Positions 25,786-34,348 of a stretch of 64,000 bases of DNA are shown piece by piece; position 1 is the first letter of the stretch; each line of letters starts with the position of its first letter. The notes beneath the pieces were generated by a model. That model did no database searches, was not told the origin of the DNA, and worked only from the letters and a program-made list of their open reading frames with translations. A program made the translations under genes and the position numbers. Source of the DNA: Sedimentitalea sp039941015 (GTDB lineage Bacteria > Pseudomonadota > Alphaproteobacteria > Rhodobacterales > Rhodobacteraceae); assembly GCF_039941015.1 (NCBI RefSeq), contig NZ_JBDVFI010000049.1. One strand, 5' to 3'.

Positions 25786-26319
25786 TCAGTTGTTCTGCGG
25801 CTCAAATGGCGGACATTCTTCGCCGACAACGGTCCCGTCATAGGCCTTGGCACCGCAGTTGTTCAGCTCGTGCCAGATATAGCCCCGACCGTCATCCGTG
25901 ACCGCAACGATACGGTCCACGCCGTAATGTACGTTCTTTGCCCCGAGAAACACCTGCGCGCTGCCTGCTGCGATCCGTTCAGCGATGGCCTTAGCGTCGA
26001 AGCAATCAAACCAGAACGGCGCGTTGCGCGGGGTTGCATCGGCCACGGCAACATAGCTCGCGGCCAGTGTTTCCGGACTGGCAGTGGTGGTGAAACAAGC
26101 CCGGTACCGGATCGGCGAACTCTCGGCATCAATCGCCTGGAACCCATCATAAGGGATCGGTTCGGCCGTGTCGGTCTCTAGCGACACCAACTGGACATCC
26201 TGGCCCGGATCAAGCTCGACCGTGTCATAATATCCATAGACCTGCAGATAATAGAGTGCTGCCCCCGCCGCGAGTGCGCAGAACAGCAACAGCAAGATAA
26301 CGAGACGGCCCAGTGTCAT
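25786..26319 (-). CDS. Membrane-anchored protein, DUF6446-like
   Basis: A 177-residue protein with one N-terminal membrane segment (LVILLLLFCALAAGAALYYLQVY) and a C-terminal periplasmic part. That part has three cysteines and the conserved-looking segments YRACFTTTASPETL and FWFDCFDAKAIAERIAAG. The position directly after glyQ is the one held by DUF6446 proteins in this group. Function is unknown. The ATG at 26319, 25 bases after the glyQ stop, places the membrane segment at the N-terminus; an earlier ATG at 26385 would overlap glyQ. Confidence 0.7.
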   Translation of the reverse strand: MTLGRLVILLLLFCALAAGAALYYLQVYGYYDTVELDPGQDVQLVSLETDTAEPIPYDGFQAIDAESSPIRYRACFTTTASPETLAASYVAVADATPRNAPFWFDCFDAKAIAERIAAGSAQVFLGAKNVHYGVDRIVAVTDDGRGYIWHELNNCGAKAYDGTVVGEECPPFEPQNN

Positions 26320-26344
26320 GGCTGGGCCCGCTTGCCAAGGTATG

Positions 26345-27274
26345 TCATGCGGCGTATCCGCCGGCTGTGGTCTCCACGAAGGCATCCGCGCATTGTTTCG
26401 CCAGCGCGCGTACCCGACCGATGTAAGCCTGCCGTTCAGTGACCGAGATCACCCCCCGCGCGTCAAGCAGGTTGAAAATGTGGCTGGCCTTGATGCATTG
26501 ATCATAGGCCGGATGCGCCATAACGATGCGCTTGCCGGTCTTGGGGTCGTCTGCGGGCTGCGCGAGAATGGCAGCGCATTCCTCTTCGGCTTCCTCAAAG
26601 TGACGCAACAGCATCTCGGTATTGGCGGTGTCAAAATTCCAGCGGGCGTATTCCTCTTCGGTCTGCTTGAACACATCCCCATAGCTCAACGGGATCGGCG
26701 CAGACGGGTCATTGAACGGCATGTCCATCACATGCTCGACGCCCAGCACATACATGGCCAGACGTTCCAGACCATAGGTCAGTTCGCCCGAGACCGGGGT
26801 GCAGTCGTGTCCGCCAACCTGCTGGAAATAGGTGAACTGGCTAACTTCCATCCCGTCACACCAAACCTCCCAGCCAAGCCCCCATGCGCCCAACGTCGGG
26901 CTTTCCCAATCGTCTTCGACAAAGCGGATGTCGTGCAGTTCCATGTCGATCCCGATGGCCGCAAGTGAACCAAGATACAGCGCCTGCAAATCTGGTGGGC
27001 TGGGTTTGATCAGTACCTGATACTGGTAATAGTGCTGCAAACGGTTGGGGTTTTCGCCGTACCGTCCATCGGTCGGACGGCGCGAAGGCTGCACATAGGC
27101 TGCGGCCCAATGCTGGCTGCCAAGCGCGCGCAGGGTGGTGGCCGGGTGAAATGTCCCTGCCCCGACCTCCATGTCATAGGGTTGCAGAATGGCGCAGCCC
27201 TTTGACGCCCAATAGGATTGAAGCCTCAGGATGATTTCCTGAAAAGAGCGTGGGGCGGTAGTCTGGTCGGTCAT
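26345..27274 (-). CDS. glyQ: Glycine-tRNA ligase alpha subunit
   Basis: Catalytic subunit of the bacterial heterotetrameric glycyl-tRNA synthetase; it forms glycyl-adenylate and charges tRNA(Gly) together with GlyS. The 309-residue protein shows the family segments SFQEIILRLQSYWASKGC, GAGTFHPATTLRAL, QPSRRPTDGRYGENPNR and GGHDCTPVSGELTYGLERLAMY with the class II motif 3 arginine. It heads the unit glyQ-DUF6446-like-gltS-glyS-ppdK. Confidence 0.98.
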   Translation of the reverse strand: MTDQTTAPRSFQEIILRLQSYWASKGCAILQPYDMEVGAGTFHPATTLRALGSQHWAAAYVQPSRRPTDGRYGENPNRLQHYYQYQVLIKPSPPDLQALYLGSLAAIGIDMELHDIRFVEDDWESPTLGAWGLGWEVWCDGMEVSQFTYFQQVGGHDCTPVSGELTYGLERLAMYVLGVEHVMDMPFNDPSAPIPLSYGDVFKQTEEEYARWNFDTANTEMLLRHFEEAEEECAAILAQPADDPKTGKRIVMAHPAYDQCIKASHIFNLLDARGVISVTERQAYIGRVRALAKQCADAFVETTAGGYAA

Positions 27275-27475
27275 GCGGCGGTTCCCGTTACGGTCCGGAG
27301 AAGTGCTGCCTCTGGCCCGGCGCGGATGGCCAAGCGAAGCGGGTTTTACCTATGCCTGTGGCACAGCGGGGTCAACGCCGCAAAGAGCGCCCGCCTGCAA
27401 GTTGAAATCCGTGGTATTCGACGCGAAATCCTGTTTATGTGCCGCAGATTCACGACGGTTTGAGGCAAGGTTTAC

Positions 27476-29227
27476 ATGGTCAGGACTTTTTTCGCATCGC
27501 TGGTAGTTGCGGTTTTTGCATTGAACGGCGCTGTCACGGCGCAGCAAGCGAGCCAAGAAGCGGTCTGGGTGCAGATCGAAGCGCACCCAAATTTGCAAGT
27601 CGCCCGAAATAGGGCACAGGACTATGCGGCGCAGCTGGCAGATGTGAACGGGTTTTCTCTGGGCGGCACCTGGTACGGCATCCTGCTCGGCCCTTACTTG
27701 CGTGAGGATGCTCAGCGGGTGCTGCAGGTCTATCGCGCAGACCGGCTGATCCCGTCAGATTCCTTTATCGCCTACTCTCGCAACCTCGACGAGCAGTTTT
27801 GGCCCGAAGGCTCGGATGTTCTCGATCGCGGCGTGGTTGCCGCGCCGATCGCGCAGACGGACCCCCAGACAACATTGCCGGAAGCGCCCTTGGCACCGTC
27901 AGATGAAACACCTGCCGAAGCACGCCGCAGCGAACGATTGCTAACCGGTGAAGAACGGCGCGAATTGCAGGTCGCCTTGCGCTCGGCGGGGTTCTACAAC
28001 TCGGTCATCGATGGCTCCTTTGGCCGAGGCACGCGCCAATCCATGTCGGACTGGCAGCTAAACAATAGCTTTGAGGCGACCGGCATCCTGACCACGGCGC
28101 AGCGCAAAGTGTTGATGGATCAATATAACGAGCCGCTGATCAGCGTTGGGATGAAACGCGTATCCGACCCACAGGCCGGGATCGAGATGGAAATGCCTGC
28201 CGGTGTCGTGGCCTTTGACCGCTATGAGCCTCCCTTTGCCCATTACGAGGCCACCACCGACGATCTTGCAGCCAAGGTCTTGCTGATCAGTCAGCCGGGC
28301 ACACAGGCGACGCTCTACGGTCTGTATGACATCATGCAGACGCTGGAAATCGTACCGCTGGACGGGCATCGCGAACGCGGCAGGATCGACTTTATGCTTG
28401 AAGGCCACGGCGAGGCGTTCACCTCTTACACCGAAGCGCGGCTTGAAAGCGGTGAAATCAAAGGCTTCACACTGCTGTGGCCCAATGGCGACGAAGCCCG
28501 TCGGCAACGGGTGCTTGAGGCGATGAAAGCCAGCTTTACCCGAACCCAGGGGGTGCTGGACCCCGCTGCAGGCGGCGACACCGTGCAGAACGTGGACCTT
28601 GTCGCCGGGCTTGAGGTGCGCAAACCGCGCCTTTCGCGATCCGGGTTTTATGTTGATGGCAAGGGCACGGTTGTCACATCGGCAGATGCGGCGGTGGGAT
28701 GCACGCGGATCACGCTGGACGATGAATATCAGGCTGACCTAGTGACCAGCGACACCGATCTGGGAATTGCCGTTCTGCGCCCACAGCAGGCATTGGCCCC
28801 AATGTCAGTCGCCCGATTCCGTGCAGCAAAGGGGCGTTTGCAATCCGAAGTTGCAGTCTCTGGGTTCAGCTATGAAGGCAAACTGGGCGCACCGACCCTG
28901 ACATTTGGCACATTGGCCGATGTGAAAGGGTTGCGCGGCGAAGCGCAAATGAGCCGACTGGCGTTGAACGCACTGCCCGGAGATGCAGGCGGACCGGTGC
29001 TCGACGCCGGTGGTGGCGTGTTAGGGATGCTGTTGCCCTCTATCTCCGAAGACGGCAAGCAACTGCCCGCAGACGTTGGGTTTGCCACCGATGCAGATGC
29101 GATAAGGGGCGTGCTGGAGCTTGCCGGAGTCGCCGTCGAAGACAGCGCTGATGTGTCTGATATTCCTCCGACCGAAATGACGCGCATCGCGTCCGGCATG
29201 ACCGTTCTGGTCAATTGCTGGGACTGA
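27476..29227 (+). CDS. Secreted trypsin-fold protein with peptidoglycan-binding domain and inactive catalytic triad
   Basis: The 583-residue protein has a signal peptide (residues 1-22), an SPOR-like region (VWVQIEAHPNLQVARNRAQDYA), a PG_binding_1 domain at about 160-215 (ERRELQVALRSAGFYNSVIDG), a middle domain, and a C-terminal chymotrypsin-like fold from about 385. In that fold the triad is broken. The histidine of the usual TNxHV is D404 (TSADAAV), and the serine of GNSGGP is A504 (GDAGGP). Only the aspartate, D428 in SDTDLGIAVL, remains. So it probably binds peptidoglycan and perhaps peptides in the periplasm without cutting. It is divergent from glyQ and monocistronic. Confidence 0.85.
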   Translation: MVRTFFASLVVAVFALNGAVTAQQASQEAVWVQIEAHPNLQVARNRAQDYAAQLADVNGFSLGGTWYGILLGPYLREDAQRVLQVYRADRLIPSDSFIAYSRNLDEQFWPEGSDVLDRGVVAAPIAQTDPQTTLPEAPLAPSDETPAEARRSERLLTGEERRELQVALRSAGFYNSVIDGSFGRGTRQSMSDWQLNNSFEATGILTTAQRKVLMDQYNEPLISVGMKRVSDPQAGIEMEMPAGVVAFDRYEPPFAHYEATTDDLAAKVLLISQPGTQATLYGLYDIMQTLEIVPLDGHRERGRIDFMLEGHGEAFTSYTEARLESGEIKGFTLLWPNGDEARRQRVLEAMKASFTRTQGVLDPAAGGDTVQNVDLVAGLEVRKPRLSRSGFYVDGKGTVVTSADAAVGCTRITLDDEYQADLVTSDTDLGIAVLRPQQALAPMSVARFRAAKGRLQSEVAVSGFSYEGKLGAPTLTFGTLADVKGLRGEAQMSRLALNALPGDAGGPVLDAGGGVLGMLLPSISEDGKQLPADVGFATDADAIRGVLELAGVAVEDSADVSDIPPTEMTRIASGMTVLVNCWD

Positions 29228-29309
29228 GGCGTCACCAAAAGATGCTGTTTTTCTTGGACTCATTTGGTCCAAAGTGTACAAATTCACGGGACCATTGAGA
29301 GGACCTGAA

Positions 29310-29684
29310 ATGCCCCGACTGAGCCTGCTTGTCACCCTTCCTGCGCTTTTTCTTGCGACAGCTTGCGCGAACAGCGGTGCGAACTATACGCCGGTAATCG
29401 ACGGGCCCAAAGGACCCAATTACGAAGCTGATCTGGCCGCTTGCCAGCAACTCGCGGCATCTGGCGGTGTCGTGGATGGGCAGGTTGCGGGATCAACGGC
29501 CGCCGGCGCGGGCATCGGCGCGGCCTCGACCGTGATCTGGAACGGCAACAGCGACAACCTTGGCGAGGCGGCAGCAGTCGGTGCGATTGCCGGTCTCGCG
29601 TCAGGCATTGCGCGGCAGAACAACAGCCGCGAGAACATCGTCAGGAACTGCATGGCGGGACGCGGCTATCGCGTGCTTGGCTGA
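29310..29684 (+). CDS. Small glycine-zipper lipoprotein
   Basis: The 124-residue protein has a lipoprotein signal with lipobox LATAC (Cys at about residue 19). A glycine/alanine-rich segment follows (GSTAAGAGIGAAS...AAAVGAIAGLASG), of glycine-zipper type, flanked by two cysteines (DLAACQQL, VRNCMAGRGY). Proteins like this sit in the outer membrane or periplasm. The ATG at 29310 follows GAGAGGA; no function can be assigned. Confidence 0.8.
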   Translation: MPRLSLLVTLPALFLATACANSGANYTPVIDGPKGPNYEADLAACQQLAASGGVVDGQVAGSTAAGAGIGAASTVIWNGNSDNLGEAAAVGAIAGLASGIARQNNSRENIVRNCMAGRGYRVLG

Positions 29685-29744
29685 AGCGCCTCAATCCTGA
29701 TGGCCGGACGCGCCTGATCTGTCCGGCCATGGCTTGTCTGCCGT

Positions 29745-30731
29745 CTATTCCGAGGGCCAGACGGTTCCCCAATCTTCTGCCATATCGACAATCAGCCATC
29801 CCCGATCCGGGCCTTCATCAAGGCCGCGCGCCAATTGCCCAATATGGCTGTCACGATCATAGGCGTATTCACGGGTGGCGTCGGTATGATGCACGATTAG
29901 GCCAAAACGCGGGCCCTCGCCTGCCGTGGTCCATTCAAGCATCTGAAAATCACCATCCGAATTGCCGGCTGCAAAGATCGGTCGTTTTCCGATCCGCGTT
30001 TCTATCGCAATCGGCTTGCCCTCTTTGTCGTCGATAAAGGCAATTCCCGGGTCCTTGAGAACGGTTGGGGTGCCATCAATTACTTCATAGCTCGACTTGA
30101 TTGAACTGCCGATCACCTGTTGTGGCGGGATGTTATAGGCGTCTTCGGCAAAGGCCCGCATGAAATGGATACCTCCGCCCGAAACGATGTAGGTGGCAAA
30201 ACCTTCGTCCCGCAAATAACGCAACAGTTCTAGCATCGGCTGATAGAGCATCTCGTCATAGCGCTTGCCGGTCTTTGGATGTTTGGCAGTATCGAGCCAC
30301 GTCAGGACACCCGCCTGAAACGTTTCGACCGACATATCGGCATGGGACGCGTTCACAACCTCAAGCAGTCCTTCTTCCCCGGTCGCCATGAGCGCCTCAA
30401 TGTCACCTGCGGCGGCAGCATTAAGCGCATCTGTGGTCAGGAAATCGGGATCTTCGGCGCCTTTACGTGCGACAAAGTCGATCCCGTAAAGAAGTTGGAA
30501 ATAGACCGGCTGCTCGGCCCACAGCGTGCCATCATTGTCAAAAACGGCGATACGGTCCGCCTGCACCACAAAATCTTCGCTGTCCGGGTCGGAGGCGCCA
30601 ACGACAAAATCGATGATCCGTGATTTTGCATCCGTGTCGTTCCACGACGGCAGCGGATCAGCGGACAGGCCGGTAGCAGACAGGCCGGTAGCGGCCAGCC
30701 CGAGAACGAGGCAAAGGCTTCGGGTGAACAT
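29745..30731 (-). CDS. Secreted HAD-family phosphatase
   Basis: A 328-residue protein with a signal peptide and HAD motifs: motif I FDNDGTLW, motif II YIVSGGG, and motif IV AAGNSDGDFQML. It resembles periplasmic phosphoserine-phosphatase-like proteins of alphaproteobacteria; the substrate is unknown. The signal peptide contains a duplicated ATGLS caused by a 15-base direct repeat (GACAGGCCGGTAGC at 30664-30677 and again at 30679-30692). It is convergent with the lipoprotein gene and follows the TPP enzyme gene after about 73 bases. Confidence 0.85.
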   Translation of the reverse strand: MFTRSLCLVLGLAATGLSATGLSADPLPSWNDTDAKSRIIDFVVGASDPDSEDFVVQADRIAVFDNDGTLWAEQPVYFQLLYGIDFVARKGAEDPDFLTTDALNAAAAGDIEALMATGEEGLLEVVNASHADMSVETFQAGVLTWLDTAKHPKTGKRYDEMLYQPMLELLRYLRDEGFATYIVSGGGIHFMRAFAEDAYNIPPQQVIGSSIKSSYEVIDGTPTVLKDPGIAFIDDKEGKPIAIETRIGKRPIFAAGNSDGDFQMLEWTTAGEGPRFGLIVHHTDATREYAYDRDSHIGQLARGLDEGPDRGWLIVDMAEDWGTVWPSE

Positions 30732-30804
30732 ATGGGTACTCCAGATTACGACGTTAGGTTGCAGTGATGTGAACGCACATACCCGGGGGCTGTCAACCGC
30801 GCCC

Positions 30805-32403
30805 CTAGCCAGTGATCTCAGGGGTCACATAGATCAGGGTCGGGCCATCGGCGGCAAACGCGGTGCGAACCTCGTTCTGCAGGTCCTCCAGCGATTTCGG
30901 TGCAGCCGCATTTGCGCCGAACGCCTCGGCCAGTTTGCAGAAATCCGGATTGCGCGCGATCACCGCATTTGGCGCAATCTGCGCGCGGGTCATGCTGTCT
31001 TCGATTTCCTTGAGCTTGCCATTGTCCCAAAGCAGGATTGGAAGTGGCAGACCAAGTTCGACCGCCACGCCCAGTTCCGCCATCGTGTACTGGAACCCGT
31101 AGTCACCGATGATCACCAGCGTTTGCTTGCCCGGGCGACCAATCGCGCCGCCGATCCCAGCCGGCAGCGCATAGCCCAGCGTGCCAAAGCCGCTGGGGTG
31201 GTGCCAATGGCCGGGACGATGCATGGGCCAGATTTCGTTGGCAACATAGGCGAATTGCGTCATGTCGGAGTAGATCATCGTATCCGGCGTCAGCACATCC
31301 CGCAGGGCATCACAGATCGGGGCGATCCCCGGACGCTCGGCGGCTGCTTCGGCGCGCCAGCGGGTTCTGATCTCAGCCACGTCCTCAGCGCTCCAATCGG
31401 TCTTGGAGGTGGAGTCTTCGGTGGCGTGCAGCAGCGCCGTGGCCACGTTGCGAGCATCTGCGCGGATCTTGACCGTGGCACGCTGTGCATCCGAAAGACA
31501 GGCCGGGTCCAGATCGACCCGCACCAACGGAGCAGTATGACCCAGTTCGGCACGCCAGAGATCGACCTCGGCCAGCTCTGTTCCGATGGCGATGACAAGA
31601 TCAGCGCTGGCGATGATGTCAACGCTGCCCGGTCGTGCGAGCGTTGAGCCGAAATCAAGCGGATAGCCCGCCCCCACACAGCCCCGGCCTGCATAGGTGG
31701 TGAAACAGGCGGCGCCGGTCTGGGACATGATTTGCCGCCAGAATGCACCTTTTGCCCCGCCGCCCAAAATAAACAATGGGCGACGCGCGACATTGAGCAA
31801 CGACAGGATGGGCGCAATGTCAGCCTCCCCCGCCCGGACGGGTGTGGCGGGCATGTTAGGCGCTGGCGCGGGCTCGGCTGCGGCCTCAAGTTGGGCAATC
31901 GGCACCTGAATGTGCTTGGCACGGGGACGATCGCTCTCGAACTCTTCAAACGCGCGGTCGATCAGACCATAGGCGGCAGCTGCGCTGTGCGCGGTGGCCG
32001 ACCAGTCACACACGGTACCAGCCGCGATTTCCTGGTCGTTCATCTGATGCAATTGGCCCTTGCGGGAGGCGGTTTCATCCAGACAGGACGAAATCGCCAG
32101 TACCGAAACCGAATCCGATTGCGCCTGCCCCAGCGGGGTCATGATGTTGCAAAGCCCCGGCCCTGTGATCACATAGGCAACGCCAGGTTTTCCCGTCGCG
32201 CGTGCATAGCCATCGGCCATGAACCCCGCACCCTGTTCGTGCCGCGCCAGAACGTGGGTGATCCCCGCCTCTTCGATGCCGCGATACATTTCCTGATTGT
32301 GCACGCCGGGAATGCCAAAGATCACCTCGACCCCGCGATCGTGCAGCATGTGAGAAATCTGCGCGCCAAGAGGGCGGCGCGTTTGGGGTGCTGTGTCAGG
32401 CAT
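30805..32403 (-). CDS. Thiamine-diphosphate-dependent decarboxylase (5-guanidino-2-oxopentanoate decarboxylase type)
   Basis: A 532-residue enzyme of the acetolactate synthase superfamily. The N-terminal TPP-binding pyrimidine domain carries the catalytic glutamate in RHEQGAGFMADGYAR. A central Rossmann-like domain follows, and the C-terminal TPP domain has GDYGFQYTMAEL followed by WDNGKL, the Mg/TPP motif. The VEVIFGIPGVHNQEMYRG opening is that of proteins annotated as 5-guanidino-2-oxopentanoate decarboxylase in arginine catabolism, rather than of IlvB; no small subunit gene is near. Its ATG shares one base with the trkH stop (TGATG) and GGAGGG precedes it, so translation is coupled to trkH. 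Confidence 0.82.
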   Translation of the reverse strand: MPDTAPQTRRPLGAQISHMLHDRGVEVIFGIPGVHNQEMYRGIEEAGITHVLARHEQGAGFMADGYARATGKPGVAYVITGPGLCNIMTPLGQAQSDSVSVLAISSCLDETASRKGQLHQMNDQEIAAGTVCDWSATAHSAAAAYGLIDRAFEEFESDRPRAKHIQVPIAQLEAAAEPAPAPNMPATPVRAGEADIAPILSLLNVARRPLFILGGGAKGAFWRQIMSQTGAACFTTYAGRGCVGAGYPLDFGSTLARPGSVDIIASADLVIAIGTELAEVDLWRAELGHTAPLVRVDLDPACLSDAQRATVKIRADARNVATALLHATEDSTSKTDWSAEDVAEIRTRWRAEAAAERPGIAPICDALRDVLTPDTMIYSDMTQFAYVANEIWPMHRPGHWHHPSGFGTLGYALPAGIGGAIGRPGKQTLVIIGDYGFQYTMAELGVAVELGLPLPILLWDNGKLKEIEDSMTRAQIAPNAVIARNPDFCKLAEAFGANAAAPKSLEDLQNEVRTAFAADGPTLIYVTPEITG

Positions 32404-33851
32404 CAGGCCCTCCAGAATTGAACGGTAAAGATTACAAATATGGCCATCAGTTCCAGACGACCGCAGAGCATTGCAAAGGACAGGATCCATTTGGCTGAAT
32501 CATTCAGCGTGGCAAAGTTACCCGCCGGGCCGATTATATCGCCAAGTCCCGGACCGACATTGGCGACCGCAGTCGCCGCGCCCGAAATCGAGGTGACGAA
32601 ATCAAGCCCGGTCATCGCAAGCGCCCAGCTCACGATTCCGATGGTCACGATGAAGAAAACGAAGAACGACATGACCGAATTCAGCACATCGTCATCTACG
32701 CGCTTGCCATCATATCGCGGGATAAACACCCCGTTGGGCAGGCGAATCCGCTGTAGCTGCACCCGGATCGACGCAAAGAGGAGCTGAAAGCGGAAAATCT
32801 TGATCGAACAGGTCGTTGATCCCGCACAGCCCCCGATCAACCCGATCAAGAAGAACAGGGTGATGAGAAGCGGCCCCCAGGTCATGTAATCGACGCTGGC
32901 ATAACCGGTGCCGCTGATGATCGAGGTGATGTTGAACAACGCTTCGCGAAACGATTGCTCCCAATGATGCGGGAAGATGCGTTGAAGCTCGGCCCACATC
33001 ACCAGAACAAGAACGGCGATGGTCCCAAAGAACGCGCGTATCTGCGGATCACGCCAGATCGCGGTGGAATTGCCATTGATCAGTTGCACGTAGCGTACGA
33101 ATGGCAGCGCAGCGAGGATCATGAATACCGCCGCGACATATTCTAGGGGGCCCGAAAACTTCGCGAACGACGCATCGTAGTTGGCAAACCCGCCGGTGGA
33201 AACCGTGGTCAGCGCATGTACCACAGCGTCGAACATATCCATCCCAAGCGCCGAGTAACATGCAATGCACCCAAAGGTCAGCCCGAGGTAAATCACCGAT
33301 ATCTGGCTGGATATCTCGGTTGCGCGCGGCAGGATTTTACCCATTGTATCAAAGGCTTCAGATCTGAAAATCTGCATGCCTCCAACCCGAAGTTCGGGCA
33401 GAAACACCATCGCGACCACGATAACGCCGACCCCACCCAGCCATTGCAGCAGGCCACGCCACAACAGCAGGCCATGGGGCAGATCATCCAGCCCGCTGAT
33501 CACCGTTGACCCAGTGGTTGTAAGGCCCGACATCGCCTCGAAATAGGCGTCGGTAAAGGAAAGCTCGGTCTCGCCGAGCATTAGCGGCAAAGCTCCGAAC
33601 AATGGCAGGGCAACCCACACAGCGGATGTCAGCAAAAAGATCTGCTGAATGGTCAGCCCCTGCTTTACACCATTTGCGCAGCTAAGAGATGTGGCGCCAC
33701 CCGCCAGTATGGTGATGACGGCACATTCAAAAAACACCGGCCAATGGTCATTGCCGTAAAAGAGATCTGTGAACATCGGCAACAGCATCGCACCACCAAG
33801 AATGGCGATGAGCAAACCGATCACATATCCAACTGGGCGCAGGTCCATCAT
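32403..33851 (-). CDS. trkH: TrkH-type potassium uptake membrane subunit
   Basis: Membrane pore subunit of the Trk K+ uptake system, 482 residues with about ten hydrophobic segments and four pore loops. The filter-like motifs TTTGSTV, STGGFAN and ISGTGYASVD can be seen. It works with the NAD-binding subunit TrkA, which is not in this window. Its stop codon overlaps the start of the downstream TPP enzyme, an unexpected operon partner. Confidence 0.93.
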   Translation of the reverse strand: MMDLRPVGYVIGLLIAILGGAMLLPMFTDLFYGNDHWPVFFECAVITILAGGATSLSCANGVKQGLTIQQIFLLTSAVWVALPLFGALPLMLGETELSFTDAYFEAMSGLTTTGSTVISGLDDLPHGLLLWRGLLQWLGGVGVIVVAMVFLPELRVGGMQIFRSEAFDTMGKILPRATEISSQISVIYLGLTFGCIACYSALGMDMFDAVVHALTTVSTGGFANYDASFAKFSGPLEYVAAVFMILAALPFVRYVQLINGNSTAIWRDPQIRAFFGTIAVLVLVMWAELQRIFPHHWEQSFREALFNITSIISGTGYASVDYMTWGPLLITLFFLIGLIGGCAGSTTCSIKIFRFQLLFASIRVQLQRIRLPNGVFIPRYDGKRVDDDVLNSVMSFFVFFIVTIGIVSWALAMTGLDFVTSISGAATAVANVGPGLGDIIGPAGNFATLNDSAKWILSFAMLCGRLELMAIFVIFTVQFWRA

Positions 33852-33884
33852 GAGGCGCAGCGTTGGCGTGACCAGTGAGGCGTG

Positions 33885-34139
33885 TCAAGGACCAGCCAGT
33901 GCGCCGCTGGAGACAGAGCCAAAGAGATCCGCAAAGACAAAGGCTGGTATGTCCTGTCGTTGCAATCCGATCCGCTCGAGTTCGGCATCGGAAAAGCTTT
34001 CCAGCGCCATGAGATCATGTAGTCGATCTTGGCTGACCAGGCGGGCGTTAAACCCTTGTCCCTGTTCGACGAGAAATGCATCCAGTCGATCTCGCCAGCC
34101 CGTTGGGGCGTAGTCTATGTAAACAGTGTCATCGTTCAT
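33885..34139 (-). CDS. Small protein with DUF1127-like C-terminus
   Basis: An 84-residue protein starting at an ATG preceded by GAGG. The C-terminal half, LHDLMALESFSDAELERIGLQRQDIPAF, resembles the arginine-binding DUF1127 (YjiS-like) motif (L..LDD..L.DIGL.R.DI), but with fewer arginines. DUF1127 proteins are small RNA-associated or phosphate/stress-responsive factors in alphaproteobacteria. The resemblance is weak and the function unknown. It is upstream of trkH on the same strand, 33 bases away. Confidence 0.6.
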   Translation of the reverse strand: MNDDTVYIDYAPTGWRDRLDAFLVEQGQGFNARLVSQDRLHDLMALESFSDAELERIGLQRQDIPAFVFADLFGSVSSGALAGP

Positions 34140-34348
34140 TTGGAAACCTCGATCACGGTCGCTTGGTTTCCTCCCACATGCCAACAGCCTAACACGAATC
34201 CCTGATTTTTCACAGGGCCATTCTGCGGTGCGGCATCTACGTAAAGCGCGATCCGCTATTCTGCGGACCGCGCCTGAAGTTTCTTAGACTGACCAAACAG
34301 CACGAAATCGTGCTGAGTCAGTTCGTGTTGATCGCATACCTTGGCCGA

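Noticed and set aside
30805..32403. TPP enzyme as acetolactate synthase large subunit for the ilvC pathway
   Set aside because: There is no small subunit gene beside it and its N-terminal pattern fits the guanidino-oxopentanoate decarboxylase type better.
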